The notes: generated by a model from the sequence alone, not told the origin. 64,000 nt of DNA from Pseudoalteromonas sp. Z1A8 (GCF_011378855.1 NZ_WTLB01000002.1:124001-188000); one strand, 5' to 3'. Counted from the stretch's first letter, positions 53,253-62,259 are shown. A program made the numbers and translations.

Positions 53253-53924
53253 TTACACTAGAAAGTGAGGAATTTTAATACAACATGCAATTAAAACGGC
53301 AAGTGTCTTTTCATCAAAAAAATCATTTTTAAAGGCTTCTGCATCTACAATACCAACACATTCATTTTGTGCATTAAATAAAGGTAGGCAGGTTTCTGAT
53401 TTAACTTTAGGATCGCATGTGTAGTATTCACCACCTTGTGATAAATACGCTTCAACGTTATTAATAATGCGACCTTGATGAGATAGCGCAACTTGTACGT
53501 TATTACTCCCTGCTGCAAATGCTTGCGTTAAAGGAAACAACGGGCGACTAGGCGCACCATGATAAGCTAATTTTAACAGTTGCTTACCTTCACTTGTATT
53601 AGTTGATTGATAAATACCATACCAATCAACGCCTGTTTGCTGTTCGATGTAGCTTACAATACTTTGTAAATTAGCTAACTTAAGTTGTGTTTGCTCATCA
53701 CCTTTAAGATAGTCAGTTAATTTGAATGGCTCATCTTGTAAGTAACCAAATAAACTACACGCTCCGCCCTCGCCAAGCTCAGGTATTTGATACTCCCAAC
53801 GCACATCAGGTAAAGTTGAGTTTGTAAGATGCAGATCAAGCTTTTCAAGCTCTGTTGCAATCAAAGTAGGATTAGCACTTAATTGTGCTTGTTTTAGGTA
53901 AGAAGAAATCATTTGGCCATCCAT
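53253..53924 (-). CDS. GAF-domain-like protein, unknown
   Basis: 223 aa. After an N-terminal region of about 75 residues, residues 85-215 read as a GAF-type sensory fold (GVDWYGIYQS, LAYHGAPSRPLFPL, CLPLFNAQNECVGIVDAEAFKNDFF, ending in DEKTLAVLIACC). It has no output domain. Several cysteines (56, 168, 175, 187) might respond to redox. A second ATG four codons downstream is also possible. 44 nt after the receiver-phosphatase gene, so it may belong to that operon. Confidence 0.7.
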   Translation of the reverse strand: MDGQMISSYLKQAQLSANPTLIATELEKLDLHLTNSTLPDVRWEYQIPELGEGGACSLFGYLQDEPFKLTDYLKGDEQTQLKLANLQSIVSYIEQQTGVDWYGIYQSTNTSEGKQLLKLAYHGAPSRPLFPLTQAFAAGSNNVQVALSHQGRIINNVEAYLSQGGEYYTCDPKVKSETCLPLFNAQNECVGIVDAEAFKNDFFDEKTLAVLIACCIKIPHFLV

Positions 53925-53968
53925 ACATCTAAAGTTTCGAGAATAATAGCATGGATATTTTTACAGAG

Positions 53969-55618
53969 CTAGCTCAACTTGTAGCACATTTCAACTTGGT
54001 TACCACTGGCGTTATAAGTAACTTTTTCGGCTATTTCTTCTAATAAAGACACGCCTCTGCCAAATTCATTATTAACCTTTGACAACTCATCTTGCTTATT
54101 ACTAAACCCTCGGCCTGAATCACAAATAATAAAATATAAACTGAGTGTGTCGGGGCAATAGCGCATATCAATAATAATCATGGCATCGGTAAGTTTAGCC
54201 AGAGCTGCTTCTCTTAATTCGTAATATCGAAAAAAACCATCTTCTTGTTTTTTAATTTCGGAGTTAAGCCCTAACAAACCATGATCAAGCGCATTGTTAT
54301 AAGCCTCAGACAACAGTAAAAATATATTAGAACGATGAGCATTTAATCCCTCAACACTGCTCAAAATATTAACGACGTCGTAAACGGGGTCTGTTTTTTT
54401 TATTTGCTCTGAGTTTAAACTCAAAGATAAATTAAAAGCTAAAGTAGAAAATGCTTCTCGCTCTTGCTCCTCAGGAACTAAAGGCAGGCAGTTTAGTAAA
54501 ACAATGCTTAAATCGTCTTGTTGTTTAGTACCATCTGCAAACTCAGTAACGTTAGCCACTATATCTTCACTACTAATCATCGACTTACTTTTTAAGGTTT
54601 GCAAAAAACGCTCTTCCCCAAAAAATATATCTTCTTTGTTTGCTGTTTCTATAATTCCGTCGGTTGCTAATACAAGGCGGGTATTACTATTTGTTTCAAA
54701 ATGAATAACTTCATATTCAAATTCTTGTTCATCTAAAATCCCCAGCGCCATATGCTGTGATTCTAATGTTTGTTTTACATTACCGTCTTTATCTATTAGG
54801 TAGGCATCTGGCAGGCCGCCCATCCATGCAGAAACACTTTTACCTGATGCACTAAGCTCTATAATGGTCGCAGCACAAAACATATGCCCAGGTAATAAGT
54901 TGTACAATAGTGTATTTAGCTCACAGGCAATATCGTTAACCGCCATGCCCTTTTGTACCATAGTGTAAAACACACGAGAAACCGGTAATGCGCCAATTGC
55001 TGCTGCTAGGCCGTGGCCAGTAAAGTCCCCCAGCATGCAATACAAATTACCTATCGGGCTTTGGGCTACTAAAAACATATCGCCGTTAAACATAGAGGCA
55101 GGTGATAAATTAAAGTCGAGATACTCTTTAAATTTACCTTGGTTTTCTAGCGAATTATTAAAAATATGTTCAATTATTTCGTGTTCACGTTCAATTTGAT
55201 TATGATGATATTCAAGCAATTTTTTTTGTTGATTGGCTTTTTTACTCAGCTCTCTGGTGCGGATATGTGCTTTAATTTTTGCATGCAGAATAACTTTTTC
55301 AAATGGTTTATGAATAAAGTCATCGCCGCCTACTGCAAGGCAGCGCTCAAAACTTGCTTGATCTTCTAAAGAGGTAATAAAAATAATAGGTAAGTAAACT
55401 TCGCTATACAGCTGCTTTATTTTTTCAGCGGCCTCAAAACCATCCATTACTGGCATTAAAACATCGAGTAGAACAACGTCTATTTGCTCTCTTTTAAGTA
55501 CATTAAGTGCATCTAGCCCGTTATAAGCCACAGATATTTTATAGCCCTCTTGCTCAAGCATTTTACTTAGTAAAATGCGATTGAGCGCCTGGTCGTCAAC
55601 AATCAACACATGTATCAT
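53969..55618 (-). CDS. Response regulator with PP2C phosphatase and anti-sigma-type kinase domains (CrsR/HsbR type)
   Basis: 549 aa. The receiver domain (1-120) has Asp8-Asp9 and phospho-acceptor Asp52 (LLDVLMPVMDG). A coiled linker is followed by a SpoIIE-like PP2C phosphatase (about 165-385, with FNGDMF, LGDFTGHGLAAA, LATDGIIE and QQDDLS) and an RsbW-like HATPase (about 410-549, with SEAYNNALDHG and CDSGRGFS). This is the order of Shewanella CrsR and Pseudomonas HsbR, which switch a STAS partner between phosphorylated states. The start overlaps the STAS stop (TAATG). Confidence 0.9.
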   Translation of the reverse strand: MIHVLIVDDQALNRILLSKMLEQEGYKISVAYNGLDALNVLKREQIDVVLLDVLMPVMDGFEAAEKIKQLYSEVYLPIIFITSLEDQASFERCLAVGGDDFIHKPFEKVILHAKIKAHIRTRELSKKANQQKKLLEYHHNQIEREHEIIEHIFNNSLENQGKFKEYLDFNLSPASMFNGDMFLVAQSPIGNLYCMLGDFTGHGLAAAIGALPVSRVFYTMVQKGMAVNDIACELNTLLYNLLPGHMFCAATIIELSASGKSVSAWMGGLPDAYLIDKDGNVKQTLESQHMALGILDEQEFEYEVIHFETNSNTRLVLATDGIIETANKEDIFFGEERFLQTLKSKSMISSEDIVANVTEFADGTKQQDDLSIVLLNCLPLVPEEQEREAFSTLAFNLSLSLNSEQIKKTDPVYDVVNILSSVEGLNAHRSNIFLLLSEAYNNALDHGLLGLNSEIKKQEDGFFRYYELREAALAKLTDAMIIIDMRYCPDTLSLYFIICDSGRGFSNKQDELSKVNNEFGRGVSLLEEIAEKVTYNASGNQVEMCYKLS

Positions 55619-55923
55619 TAGCTAATATCAAACTTTTTATCAAAACGTGAAATTTGTAGTATTTTTCTAAGCTGAGGTTGGCAATTGCTTATTTCGATGG
55701 TTTTCACTTGGCTATCAATGGTTTTTTTCATGTTGAGTAACATACCCAATGCTGAACTATCCATGTAGTCAGTCTCTCGTAAATCGATAATAACCTTTAC
55801 TGTTTTTTCGCTCATTTGAGCATAAGCTTGGCGAAAGGATTGCACTAAATTAAAGTCAAACTTACCTTTAATTTGTATTGTTAATGTAGTGCCATCGACT
55901 GATTCATTCTTAGTTAAACTCAT
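55618..55923 (-). CDS. STAS-domain anti-sigma factor antagonist (CrsA/HsbA type)
   Basis: 101 aa. I take the ATG at 55923 with GGAG 6 nt upstream; an in-frame TTG four codons earlier would overlap that site. STAS fold with DSSALGMLL; Ser56 (and Ser57) are the expected phosphorylation site, at the same place as in HsbA. It is the switch partner of the downstream multidomain regulator and in relatives controls RpoS activity or an anti-sigma factor such as FlgM. Confidence 0.88.
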   Translation of the reverse strand: MSLTKNESVDGTTLTIQIKGKFDFNLVQSFRQAYAQMSEKTVKVIIDLRETDYMDSSALGMLLNMKKTIDSQVKTIEISNCQPQLRKILQISRFDKKFDIS

Positions 55924-56058
55924 AGTAAACTCCAATAATATTTCCTTTGAACTAAATATAACCTGTTAAAAGTATTTAGCAAAAAGAAAAACACACAACT
56001 TCAAATTTGCTATCATTTACGTCAGTATTTAATTCATTTTCATCCATAAAGGCAAGAT

Positions 56059-56388
56059 ATGAGTGATAGTCACTTAGTATATTCAACAAGTACTGGTCGC
56101 ATTGACCAGCCAAAACCAGAAAAAGAGTTAGACGCTAAGATTTTTAAAGATGGTTTTATTCGTATTGAACGCCAAACAAAAGGGCGTAAAGGCAAAGGCG
56201 TAATGCTCGTTGTGGGCATTGATCCAAAAGATCACGATTTAAAAAAGTTAGCTAAAACTATAAAAAGCAAAATGGGCCAAGGCGGCGCAGTAAAAGAAGG
56301 CATTATAGAAGTACAAGGCGATGACCGAGATAAATTAAAAGCCATTTTAGAAGCGTTGAAGTTTAAAGTGAAAATTGCGGGTGGTTAA
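56059..56388 (+). CDS. yciH: SUI1/eIF1-like translation factor YciH
   Basis: 109 aa (E. coli YciH 108). Bacterial eIF1-like domain: VYSTSTGRI at the start, then IRIERQTKGRKGKGVMLVVGI and KMGQGGAVKEGIIEVQGDDRDKL. It is thought to influence initiation fidelity in bacteria; not essential in E. coli. Its final codons and stop form one arm and the loop of a terminator. Confidence 0.93.
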   Translation: MSDSHLVYSTSTGRIDQPKPEKELDAKIFKDGFIRIERQTKGRKGKGVMLVVGIDPKDHDLKKLAKTIKSKMGQGGAVKEGIIEVQGDDRDKLKAILEALKFKVKIAGG

Positions 56389-56400
56389 CCCGCAATTTTA
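56371..56400. terminator. Terminator built into the end of yciH
   Basis: AAAATTGCGGGT (56371-56382) pairs with ACCCGCAATTTT (56388-56399). The left arm is coding sequence and the loop GGTTA holds most of the yciH stop codon. It also serves the convergent GGDEF/EAL gene, whose stop is at 56401. Confidence 0.85.
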
Positions 56401-59400
56401 TTAACTATCCACTTCGCTATTTGAAAGCTCACTTAACCTTTCATACAGTTTTGGTAAGTCGTGTTCAGCAATTGGCTTACTAAAGTAATAGCCTTGTACA
56501 ATGAAGCAATTATTATTTTGTAAAAATTGCATTTGTTCTATTGTCTCAACCCCTTCAGCGACCACATCGAGCTTTAACTTTTGCGCCATGGCAATAATAG
56601 CGGCAGTAATTTCCATATCATTTGTATCATCGGGGATATCTTTAACAAATGAACGGTCAATTTTCAATATATCGACCGGGAATCGTTTTAGGTAACTAAG
56701 TGACGAGTAGCCTGTACCAAAGTCATCAATCGAAATTGATATACCTAACGCCTTAAGTTCGTGAAGTTGAGTAATAGCAGCTTCTACATTACCCATTAAC
56801 ATGCTCTCGGTCAGCTCTAAATGAAGTCGCTTAGCTGAAACACCCGACCTAATTATCATTTTGCTCAGCGTTGAGACTAAGTTTGAGTCTTTAAACTGGC
56901 GAGCCGATAAGTTTATCGATATATTATTTTCTAGACCTTGCTTTGTTAATCTTACGGCAAAATCACAAGACTCTTGAAGCACCCATTCGCCTAATTCAAC
57001 TATAAGGCCTGTTGCCTCTGCAATAGGGATAAACTTATCTGGAGGTATTGCGCCTTCAGTTGGGTGGAACCATCTTAATAACGCTTCGTAGCCAACGACC
57101 TGATGAGTACGACTGTCGACTTGAGGTTGGTAGTAAACTACAAACTGCTTTTCTTTGAGCCCTATACGCAGCTCATTTTCAATAAATAAACGCTCATTTG
57201 CGGCGGTGTTCAATTCTTGGCTATAAAAATGGAATGTATTACGCCCTTTTGCTTTAGCTTCATACATTGCTAAATCGGCATGTTTGAGTAACTGATCTTC
57301 CTCTAGGCTATCGTACGGAGCCATAGTTATACCAATACTAGCGCTCACTATAACTTCATTACTACCTAGCTTTATCGGTACATTTAGCGTTTTTTGAATG
57401 GTGTTAGCAACCTCTGTCGCATGCTCTTGGCTTTCTATACCACTAAGCAATACTGCAAATTCATCACCACCTAAGCGCGCTATGGTGTCCTCGGCTCGTA
57501 AACGTTTTTTAAGTCTGTTTGCCACTTCAATTAATAATTGATCGCCAGCATCGTGGCCTAATGTATCGTTAATACGTTTAAATTCGTCTAAATCAAAGTA
57601 AAACAATGCAAATGCATAATGTCCGCGTTCCGCCAATGCCATTGATTTTCGCAATTGCATTCTAAAGAACGTTCTGTTGGCAAGGCCTGTAAGTGTGTCA
57701 AAGTAAGCGAGTTGTTCCATTTTACGTTGGCTTTCTTTAACAAACGAAATATCTTGCGCCGATGCTACATAACTGGTTATTTCACCGCCCTCTTCACGAA
57801 TTGGCGAAACACTTAAAGACACCCAAATTGGTTCTTTATTTAAGCCAGCAATTAACGTGTCGCCTCGCCAGTAATTACGGCTTCGTAAATCTATGTCTAT
57901 ATCTTCAACTAAAATAGACATCTCTGAGGCAATAATATTAAGTAATGGCGCTCGATTAAAATGACTTTCTGGGTAACCTGTCATTTCGAGCATTTTGGGG
58001 TTTACGTACTCAATGATAAAGTTTTCATCGGTGATCACAACACCGCTACCCGAGAACGCGACCGCTTTAGATAAACGATTTGCTGCTTTTTCAGCAATTT
58101 CTTTTTCTGTAATTCTTTGGTTTAAGCCATCAATAAGTTTACGGATTTCTACCGTCATGTCTCTAAATGAGCCATTAAGGGTACCAATCTCATCTTTGTT
58201 TTCTGGCGGAAACTCTGTTGTTAATTGACCTTTACCAAAGCTTGTTACTGCATAAACTAAAGTATGTAAACGGCGAAGTACTAGTTGATAAAGCGCCTGA
58301 TGCAGCAACAAAGCAACGAGTACCGCATATAAAATAAAGAGTCCAAAAAACTTCAGTTTTAAATCTTGTAACGCAGATAACGTAGATGAACGTTTTTTAT
58401 AAACCCCTATATACCAATCTAAATCATCAATCTTACGAATATTAATAATATGAGCTTCATCATTTTGTTCAAATGAATTTGCATATTCAGGTAACTTAAC
58501 CGTAATTACATCGTCAATAATCGACTGCAGTTCTGAGTTTACAAATTCGTTAGTGGCAAGCGCTTTATTGTCACTACCGTAATCAGCTAACAAAGCTGGG
58601 TTTAGACTCGGATGCGCTAATAATTGCCCTTTACTATCAAACACAAGTAGGTGTTTTTCTTTATCACCAACAGGTAAAAACGAAATAAGTTTATTGAGAG
58701 AAATATCGCTCCCCGTCACACCTAAAAACTCATTATCAACATAAACCGGCACAAGCAAGCTTATAACCCACTTGCGCCAAACGTTATCATAATAAACTTT
58801 TGACCATGCAGGCTCTCGCTCTGACCTTAATGTACTTTTAATAGATTTATAAGTTGACCCATTCGTTACTCTAAAGTCAGCAGGTGCATTTAATGCCCAA
58901 TTTGGTGGAGAAACACGAATAAAATCATCATCTGTTATTAAATAAAAATTAAAAAAGTCATGTACCAGAGTCGGAGAAATTATACGCCACAACATTTCAG
59001 AATCATTAAACAGGCGTTTGTAAAAAGGAGAGTAATTTTGCTGTGGTAAAAATGCGGCAGATAATCCGTCGGCAGAGGCACTTCGAATTGTGCCGTCGCT
59101 ATTAAACTGTAACTGTGATTTATTGTTTAAATTAATTGGTGAATTTGATTGAAAAATCTGCTCTGTCACTACGTTATTAGCTTGCTGGGCAATATTTATT
59201 TTTGTTTTAATACGCTCATTAAATTGTTTTACTAATAAATCTGTCGAACTTTTTAATACCTCGTGTTCTTCAAATACAAGTTGTTTCTCTTCAGATTTAA
59301 GCATTAAGGCAGCCGCACATACCCCTGCTATTAAACAAATAGCAGATATAAGCAGTGAAAGTTTTACACTTAAAGAATTTAATCCAAAACGCGATGGAGG

Positions 59401-59415
59401 GCGTCTGTAAACCAC
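56401..59415 (-). CDS. dCache-HAMP-PAS-GGDEF-EAL membrane protein
   Basis: 1004 aa. Membrane helix 1 at about 18-40, a periplasmic dCache sensor (about 45-350, with DDFIRVSPPNWALNAPADFR and LGVTGSDISLNKL), membrane helix 2 at about 355-378, HAMP (about 380-430), PAS (about 445-560), GGDEF (about 570-730; RLGGDEFAVLLS intact) and EAL (about 745-990; YEALLRW, LHLELTES, DDFGTGYSSL and VVAEGVE intact). Both c-di-GMP synthesis and breakdown are possible, gated by an extracellular ligand. Gene stands alone. Confidence 0.93.
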   Translation of the reverse strand: MVYRRPPSRFGLNSLSVKLSLLISAICLIAGVCAAALMLKSEEKQLVFEEHEVLKSSTDLLVKQFNERIKTKINIAQQANNVVTEQIFQSNSPINLNNKSQLQFNSDGTIRSASADGLSAAFLPQQNYSPFYKRLFNDSEMLWRIISPTLVHDFFNFYLITDDDFIRVSPPNWALNAPADFRVTNGSTYKSIKSTLRSEREPAWSKVYYDNVWRKWVISLLVPVYVDNEFLGVTGSDISLNKLISFLPVGDKEKHLLVFDSKGQLLAHPSLNPALLADYGSDNKALATNEFVNSELQSIIDDVITVKLPEYANSFEQNDEAHIINIRKIDDLDWYIGVYKKRSSTLSALQDLKLKFFGLFILYAVLVALLLHQALYQLVLRRLHTLVYAVTSFGKGQLTTEFPPENKDEIGTLNGSFRDMTVEIRKLIDGLNQRITEKEIAEKAANRLSKAVAFSGSGVVITDENFIIEYVNPKMLEMTGYPESHFNRAPLLNIIASEMSILVEDIDIDLRSRNYWRGDTLIAGLNKEPIWVSLSVSPIREEGGEITSYVASAQDISFVKESQRKMEQLAYFDTLTGLANRTFFRMQLRKSMALAERGHYAFALFYFDLDEFKRINDTLGHDAGDQLLIEVANRLKKRLRAEDTIARLGGDEFAVLLSGIESQEHATEVANTIQKTLNVPIKLGSNEVIVSASIGITMAPYDSLEEDQLLKHADLAMYEAKAKGRNTFHFYSQELNTAANERLFIENELRIGLKEKQFVVYYQPQVDSRTHQVVGYEALLRWFHPTEGAIPPDKFIPIAEATGLIVELGEWVLQESCDFAVRLTKQGLENNISINLSARQFKDSNLVSTLSKMIIRSGVSAKRLHLELTESMLMGNVEAAITQLHELKALGISISIDDFGTGYSSLSYLKRFPVDILKIDRSFVKDIPDDTNDMEITAAIIAMAQKLKLDVVAEGVETIEQMQFLQNNNCFIVQGYYFSKPIAEHDLPKLYERLSELSNSEVDS

Positions 59416-59572
59416 GGGTCAACCTTAATTATTAATAATTGTTATTATTTGAACCAGTTAACGAAATATATCAGATCTGACTTCATATTTATAAATTATT
59501 TGTTAAATATCACTAAAAACTAATTATGATCAAATAAATAGCGTTCTGGACTTATTTAGCGCCGTATCGTTA

Positions 59573-59601
59573 TTGACATTGTTAGCAACTCTCCATACAT
59601 T
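59573..59601 (+). promoter_or_regulatory. Predicted pheL-pheA promoter
   Basis: -35 TTGACA (59573-59578, consensus), 17-nt spacer, -10 TACATT (59596-59601). The usual start distance puts +1 at or next to the A of the pheL ATG (59608), so the leader peptide may be translated from a leaderless mRNA. Confidence 0.6.
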
Positions 59602-59607
59602 AACCGC

Positions 59608-59661
59608 ATGAACATATTTATCTCTCGCACTTTTTTTTCGTTTTTTAGCTTCTTTATATAG
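59608..59661 (+). CDS. pheL: Phenylalanine leader peptide
   Basis: 17 codons, MNIFISRTFFSFFSFFI, with seven Phe (positions 4, 9, 10, 12, 13, 15, 16). The peptide is short, extremely Phe-rich and directly followed by an attenuator before pheA, the classic arrangement for pheA control by Phe-tRNA supply. No Shine-Dalgarno sequence is visible upstream. Low charged tRNA-Phe would stall the ribosome in the Phe run and leave the antiterminator segment after the stop codon free. Confidence 0.9.
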   Translation: MNIFISRTFFSFFSFFI

Positions 59662-59663
59662 AA

Positions 59664-59729
59664 GAGGCTTCCCTGTTTGTGAGATAAAATCAATCGAATA
59701 GTAAAGCCTCCCAACCGGGAGGCTTTTTT
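59664..59729 (+). terminator. pheA attenuator (terminator and antiterminator)
   Basis: Terminator: AAGCCTCCC (59704-59712), AACC loop, GGGAGGCTT (59717-59725), then TTTT. Antiterminator: GAGGCTT (59664-59670), three bases after the pheL stop codon, can pair with AAGCCTC (59704-59710), the left terminator arm, so the two folds exclude each other. A ribosome at the pheL stop would cover 59664-59670 and let the terminator form. Confidence 0.88.
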
Positions 59730-59776
59730 GTTTTTGCTGTGTAATAACAGCTTACTTTTGGAATGAGGATACCAAA

Positions 59777-60934
59777 ATGACAAATGATGTATTAAATGCC
59801 CTAAGACACGACATAAATGAAATAGATTCAGACTTACTCGTGTTATTAGCTAAACGCCGACGCATTAGCCACGGTGTGGTTGAATACAAAATTGCCAATA
59901 ACAAGCCCATACGCGATGAAGCACGTGAACTCGCTCTTTTAGAAAAATTAATTGGTTATGGTAAATCGCTTGGTTTAGATGCTTATTACGTAAACAATGT
60001 TTTTCAAACTATTTTAGAAGACTCTGTTTTACACCAACAAGCAATGTTACAAAAAAATCTTAACCCAGATGCGCTCAGTGAAACACATCGTGTAACTTAC
60101 TTGGGTGGTCAGGGTTCTTATAGCCAGCTAGCATGTCACAAATACTTTAGCCGTCGCCCTGGTAAGTTAGTTGAAATTGGCTGTACATCGTTTGACGAAA
60201 TAACAGGTAAAGTAGAAAACGGACAAGCTGACTTTGGTTTACTCCCAATTGAAAATACTAGCTCTGGTAGTATTAACGAGGTGTTTGACTTATTACAGCA
60301 CGCGCAAGTGTCTATTGTTGGAGAAGTGACTCACAGTGTAGAGCATTGTTTACTCGCAAACCCTGAAACGGAACTTAGCCAACTAACAAAAATATTTGCA
60401 CACCCACAACCATTTGCACAGTGTAGCCGTTTCTTACAAGGCTTAGGTGACTTACAACACGAAACATGTGACTCAACGTCAAGTGCACTACAATCGGCAT
60501 TAAGCACACCAAATAGTGCAGCAATTGGCTCTGCACAAGCAGGAAAGAACGTAGGGCTTGAGGTTATTAAATCAAACCTAGCTAATCAAAGCGAAAACCA
60601 TAGCCGCTTTATTGTCGTTGCACGTAAGCCTCTACAAGTGTCTAACCAAATTCCAACTAAAACTAGTTTGATCATGTCGACAAAACAGCAAGCGGGCTCA
60701 CTAGCCGATGCGTTAATGATTTTTAAACAGCATAAGATTAATTTAGTAAAACTTGAGTCGCGCCCAACTCCGGGTAATCCGTGGGAAGAAGTGTTTTATG
60801 TAGATCTTGAAGCAAACTTAGCTGATAAACAGGTAAAAGAAGCGTTAGAAGAACTCAAAGAGCACACTCAATATGTACGTATTTTAGGATGCTACCAAAG
60901 CGAATCATTACAGGCTGTAAGCGTTAATACTTAA
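59777..60934 (+). CDS. pheA: Bifunctional chorismate mutase / prephenate dehydratase
   Basis: 385 aa (E. coli PheA 386). The chorismate mutase domain (about 1-90) has LLAKRRRISHGVVEYK. The prephenate dehydratase domain (about 105-285) has YLGGQGSYSQLA, PIENTSSGS and SRF at 276-278, where enteric PheA has TRF (a conservative Ser for Thr change). The ACT domain (about 297-375) has AGSLADAL and ESRPTPGNPWEE, which bind Phe for feedback inhibition. GAGGAT precedes the ATG. Confidence 0.96.
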   Translation: MTNDVLNALRHDINEIDSDLLVLLAKRRRISHGVVEYKIANNKPIRDEARELALLEKLIGYGKSLGLDAYYVNNVFQTILEDSVLHQQAMLQKNLNPDALSETHRVTYLGGQGSYSQLACHKYFSRRPGKLVEIGCTSFDEITGKVENGQADFGLLPIENTSSGSINEVFDLLQHAQVSIVGEVTHSVEHCLLANPETELSQLTKIFAHPQPFAQCSRFLQGLGDLQHETCDSTSSALQSALSTPNSAAIGSAQAGKNVGLEVIKSNLANQSENHSRFIVVARKPLQVSNQIPTKTSLIMSTKQQAGSLADALMIFKQHKINLVKLESRPTPGNPWEEVFYVDLEANLADKQVKEALEELKEHTQYVRILGCYQSESLQAVSVNT

Positions 60935-60946
60935 TAAAGATTTTAT

Positions 60947-60982
60947 AACTAAAAAAGGGCCGATATCGGCCCTTTTTTAGTT
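60947..60982. terminator. Bidirectional terminator between pheA and tyrA
   Basis: A 36-bp perfect palindrome: AACTAAAAAAGGGCCGAT followed by its complement, with T and A tracts for each strand. 13 nt from each stop codon. Confidence 0.93.
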
Positions 60983-60994
60983 ATTTAGCAACTA

Positions 60995-62134
60995 TTAGTC
61001 TAAAACCTTTGAATCATTGGCTTTGTTTAATAAGCTTCTACTTTGCGTTAAGAAGTGTTCTGTAGAGTCAGAAAAATACATTTTAGCATCAGCAAAAGAA
61101 TCAATTAGCGCGGCTTTATCTCCCGCTTTTAATTTAGCTAATGTACTTGCAAAGGTATCTTGGTATTGTGCAAGTAAGTTCTCTACATCATCAAATTGTG
61201 CAAGCATAATATCCGAGTACAGCTCAGGCGACTGTGCAAACAAACGTCCTACCATCATTAACTCTAATTGATATATAGGTGACGAACAACTACGCAGCTC
61301 TTCTAACGTATGACTTTGTTTTGCTAAAAACTGCCCGTATACAAATGTCGTTAAGTGACGCATTACCTGAATAATTTGCATTGCTTCGTCGTGCTTCTTA
61401 GCTTCAAGCTCAACAAGCTGGCAACCCCATACTTGTAACTGCTGTAATAAGCCTTTTGCTGCTTGGTGCTCTCGCCCTTCACATACAACGACTGTTTGTT
61501 TTACCCAATGTGATATATCAGGCCCAAACATAGGGTGTAAACCAACAACGGGGCCGCTATGCACAGCTTTTAGTGCTTTAATAGGCGATTGCTTTACCGA
61601 TGTAATATCGACGAGTAAACAGTCATCATCTAGTTTAGGTAGTTTAGTAACTACTGCGTCTAATGCATTAATAGGTACGCTAATCATTACCAGCTTGGCA
61701 CCTTTTAAAATACTTTTCGCATCGTTTTGCTGCTCTTTATCTAAAATTTTAACGTCGTAACCTGAGCGAATAAACTGCTGTGCAAATAACTGCCCCATGG
61801 CACCTTGCCCACCCACAATAACAATTGGCGAAAGCTCTGGCGCTGCGCATGCAAGTTTTGCTTGTTGGTTTTGATATGCTTCTCGCATCATGCGTCTAAG
61901 TATGTCTTCAACGAGATCTGGGCTTACATTTTGATTTATTGCTTCTTGTCGTCTTGCTGCTAATAACTCTGCTTCACGATCCGGTGCATGTAAAGGCGCG
62001 CCTGTTTGTTGTTTTATCTCACCAATTTTTTGCGTAATACCATTACGTTTAGCAAGTAAGGCGACAAGTTGCGCGTCACATTCATCTATACCTTCTCTTA
62101 GCTGTGCTAAATCATTTATGTCAGCCACGTTCAT
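60995..62134 (-). CDS. tyrA: Bifunctional chorismate mutase / prephenate dehydrogenase
   Basis: 379 aa (E. coli TyrA 373). The chorismate mutase domain (about 1-90) has LLAKRNGITQKIGEIK. The dehydrogenase domain opens with the NAD loop VIVGGQGAMGQLFAQQF (GGQGAMG at 108-114), and VGLHPMFGPD contains the catalytic His. It makes 4-hydroxyphenylpyruvate for tyrosine. AAGGTGG precedes the ATG. Convergent with pheA, as in E. coli; a TyrR box lies just upstream. Confidence 0.96.
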   Translation of the reverse strand: MNVADINDLAQLREGIDECDAQLVALLAKRNGITQKIGEIKQQTGAPLHAPDREAELLAARRQEAINQNVSPDLVEDILRRMMREAYQNQQAKLACAAPELSPIVIVGGQGAMGQLFAQQFIRSGYDVKILDKEQQNDAKSILKGAKLVMISVPINALDAVVTKLPKLDDDCLLVDITSVKQSPIKALKAVHSGPVVGLHPMFGPDISHWVKQTVVVCEGREHQAAKGLLQQLQVWGCQLVELEAKKHDEAMQIIQVMRHLTTFVYGQFLAKQSHTLEELRSCSSPIYQLELMMVGRLFAQSPELYSDIMLAQFDDVENLLAQYQDTFASTLAKLKAGDKAALIDSFADAKMYFSDSTEHFLTQSRSLLNKANDSKVLD

Positions 62135-62156
62135 ACCACCTTAAAAAACCAAATAA

Positions 62157-62174
62157 CGTAAATATAAATTTACA
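62157..62174 (-). promoter_or_regulatory. TyrR box of tyrA
   Basis: CGTAAATATAAATTTACA (plus strand) matches TGTAAA-N6-TTTACA at 11 of 12 positions, 23-40 nt before the start codon. It overlaps AT-rich sequence that could serve as a -10 box, consistent with repression by TyrR and tyrosine. I see no other clear promoter element, so the start site is open. Confidence 0.7.
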
Positions 62175-62259
62175 TAAAAGTAAACTAATCAATACGATAA
62201 ATACTAACAGGATCAGCTAACTGAGAAAAGGCTAAAGCGGAAATTTTACTGATGAGGGG

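Noticed and set aside
59556-59783. 75-codon minus-strand frame across the pheL region
   Set aside because: It overlaps the promoter, leader peptide and attenuator of pheA, which are far better supported.
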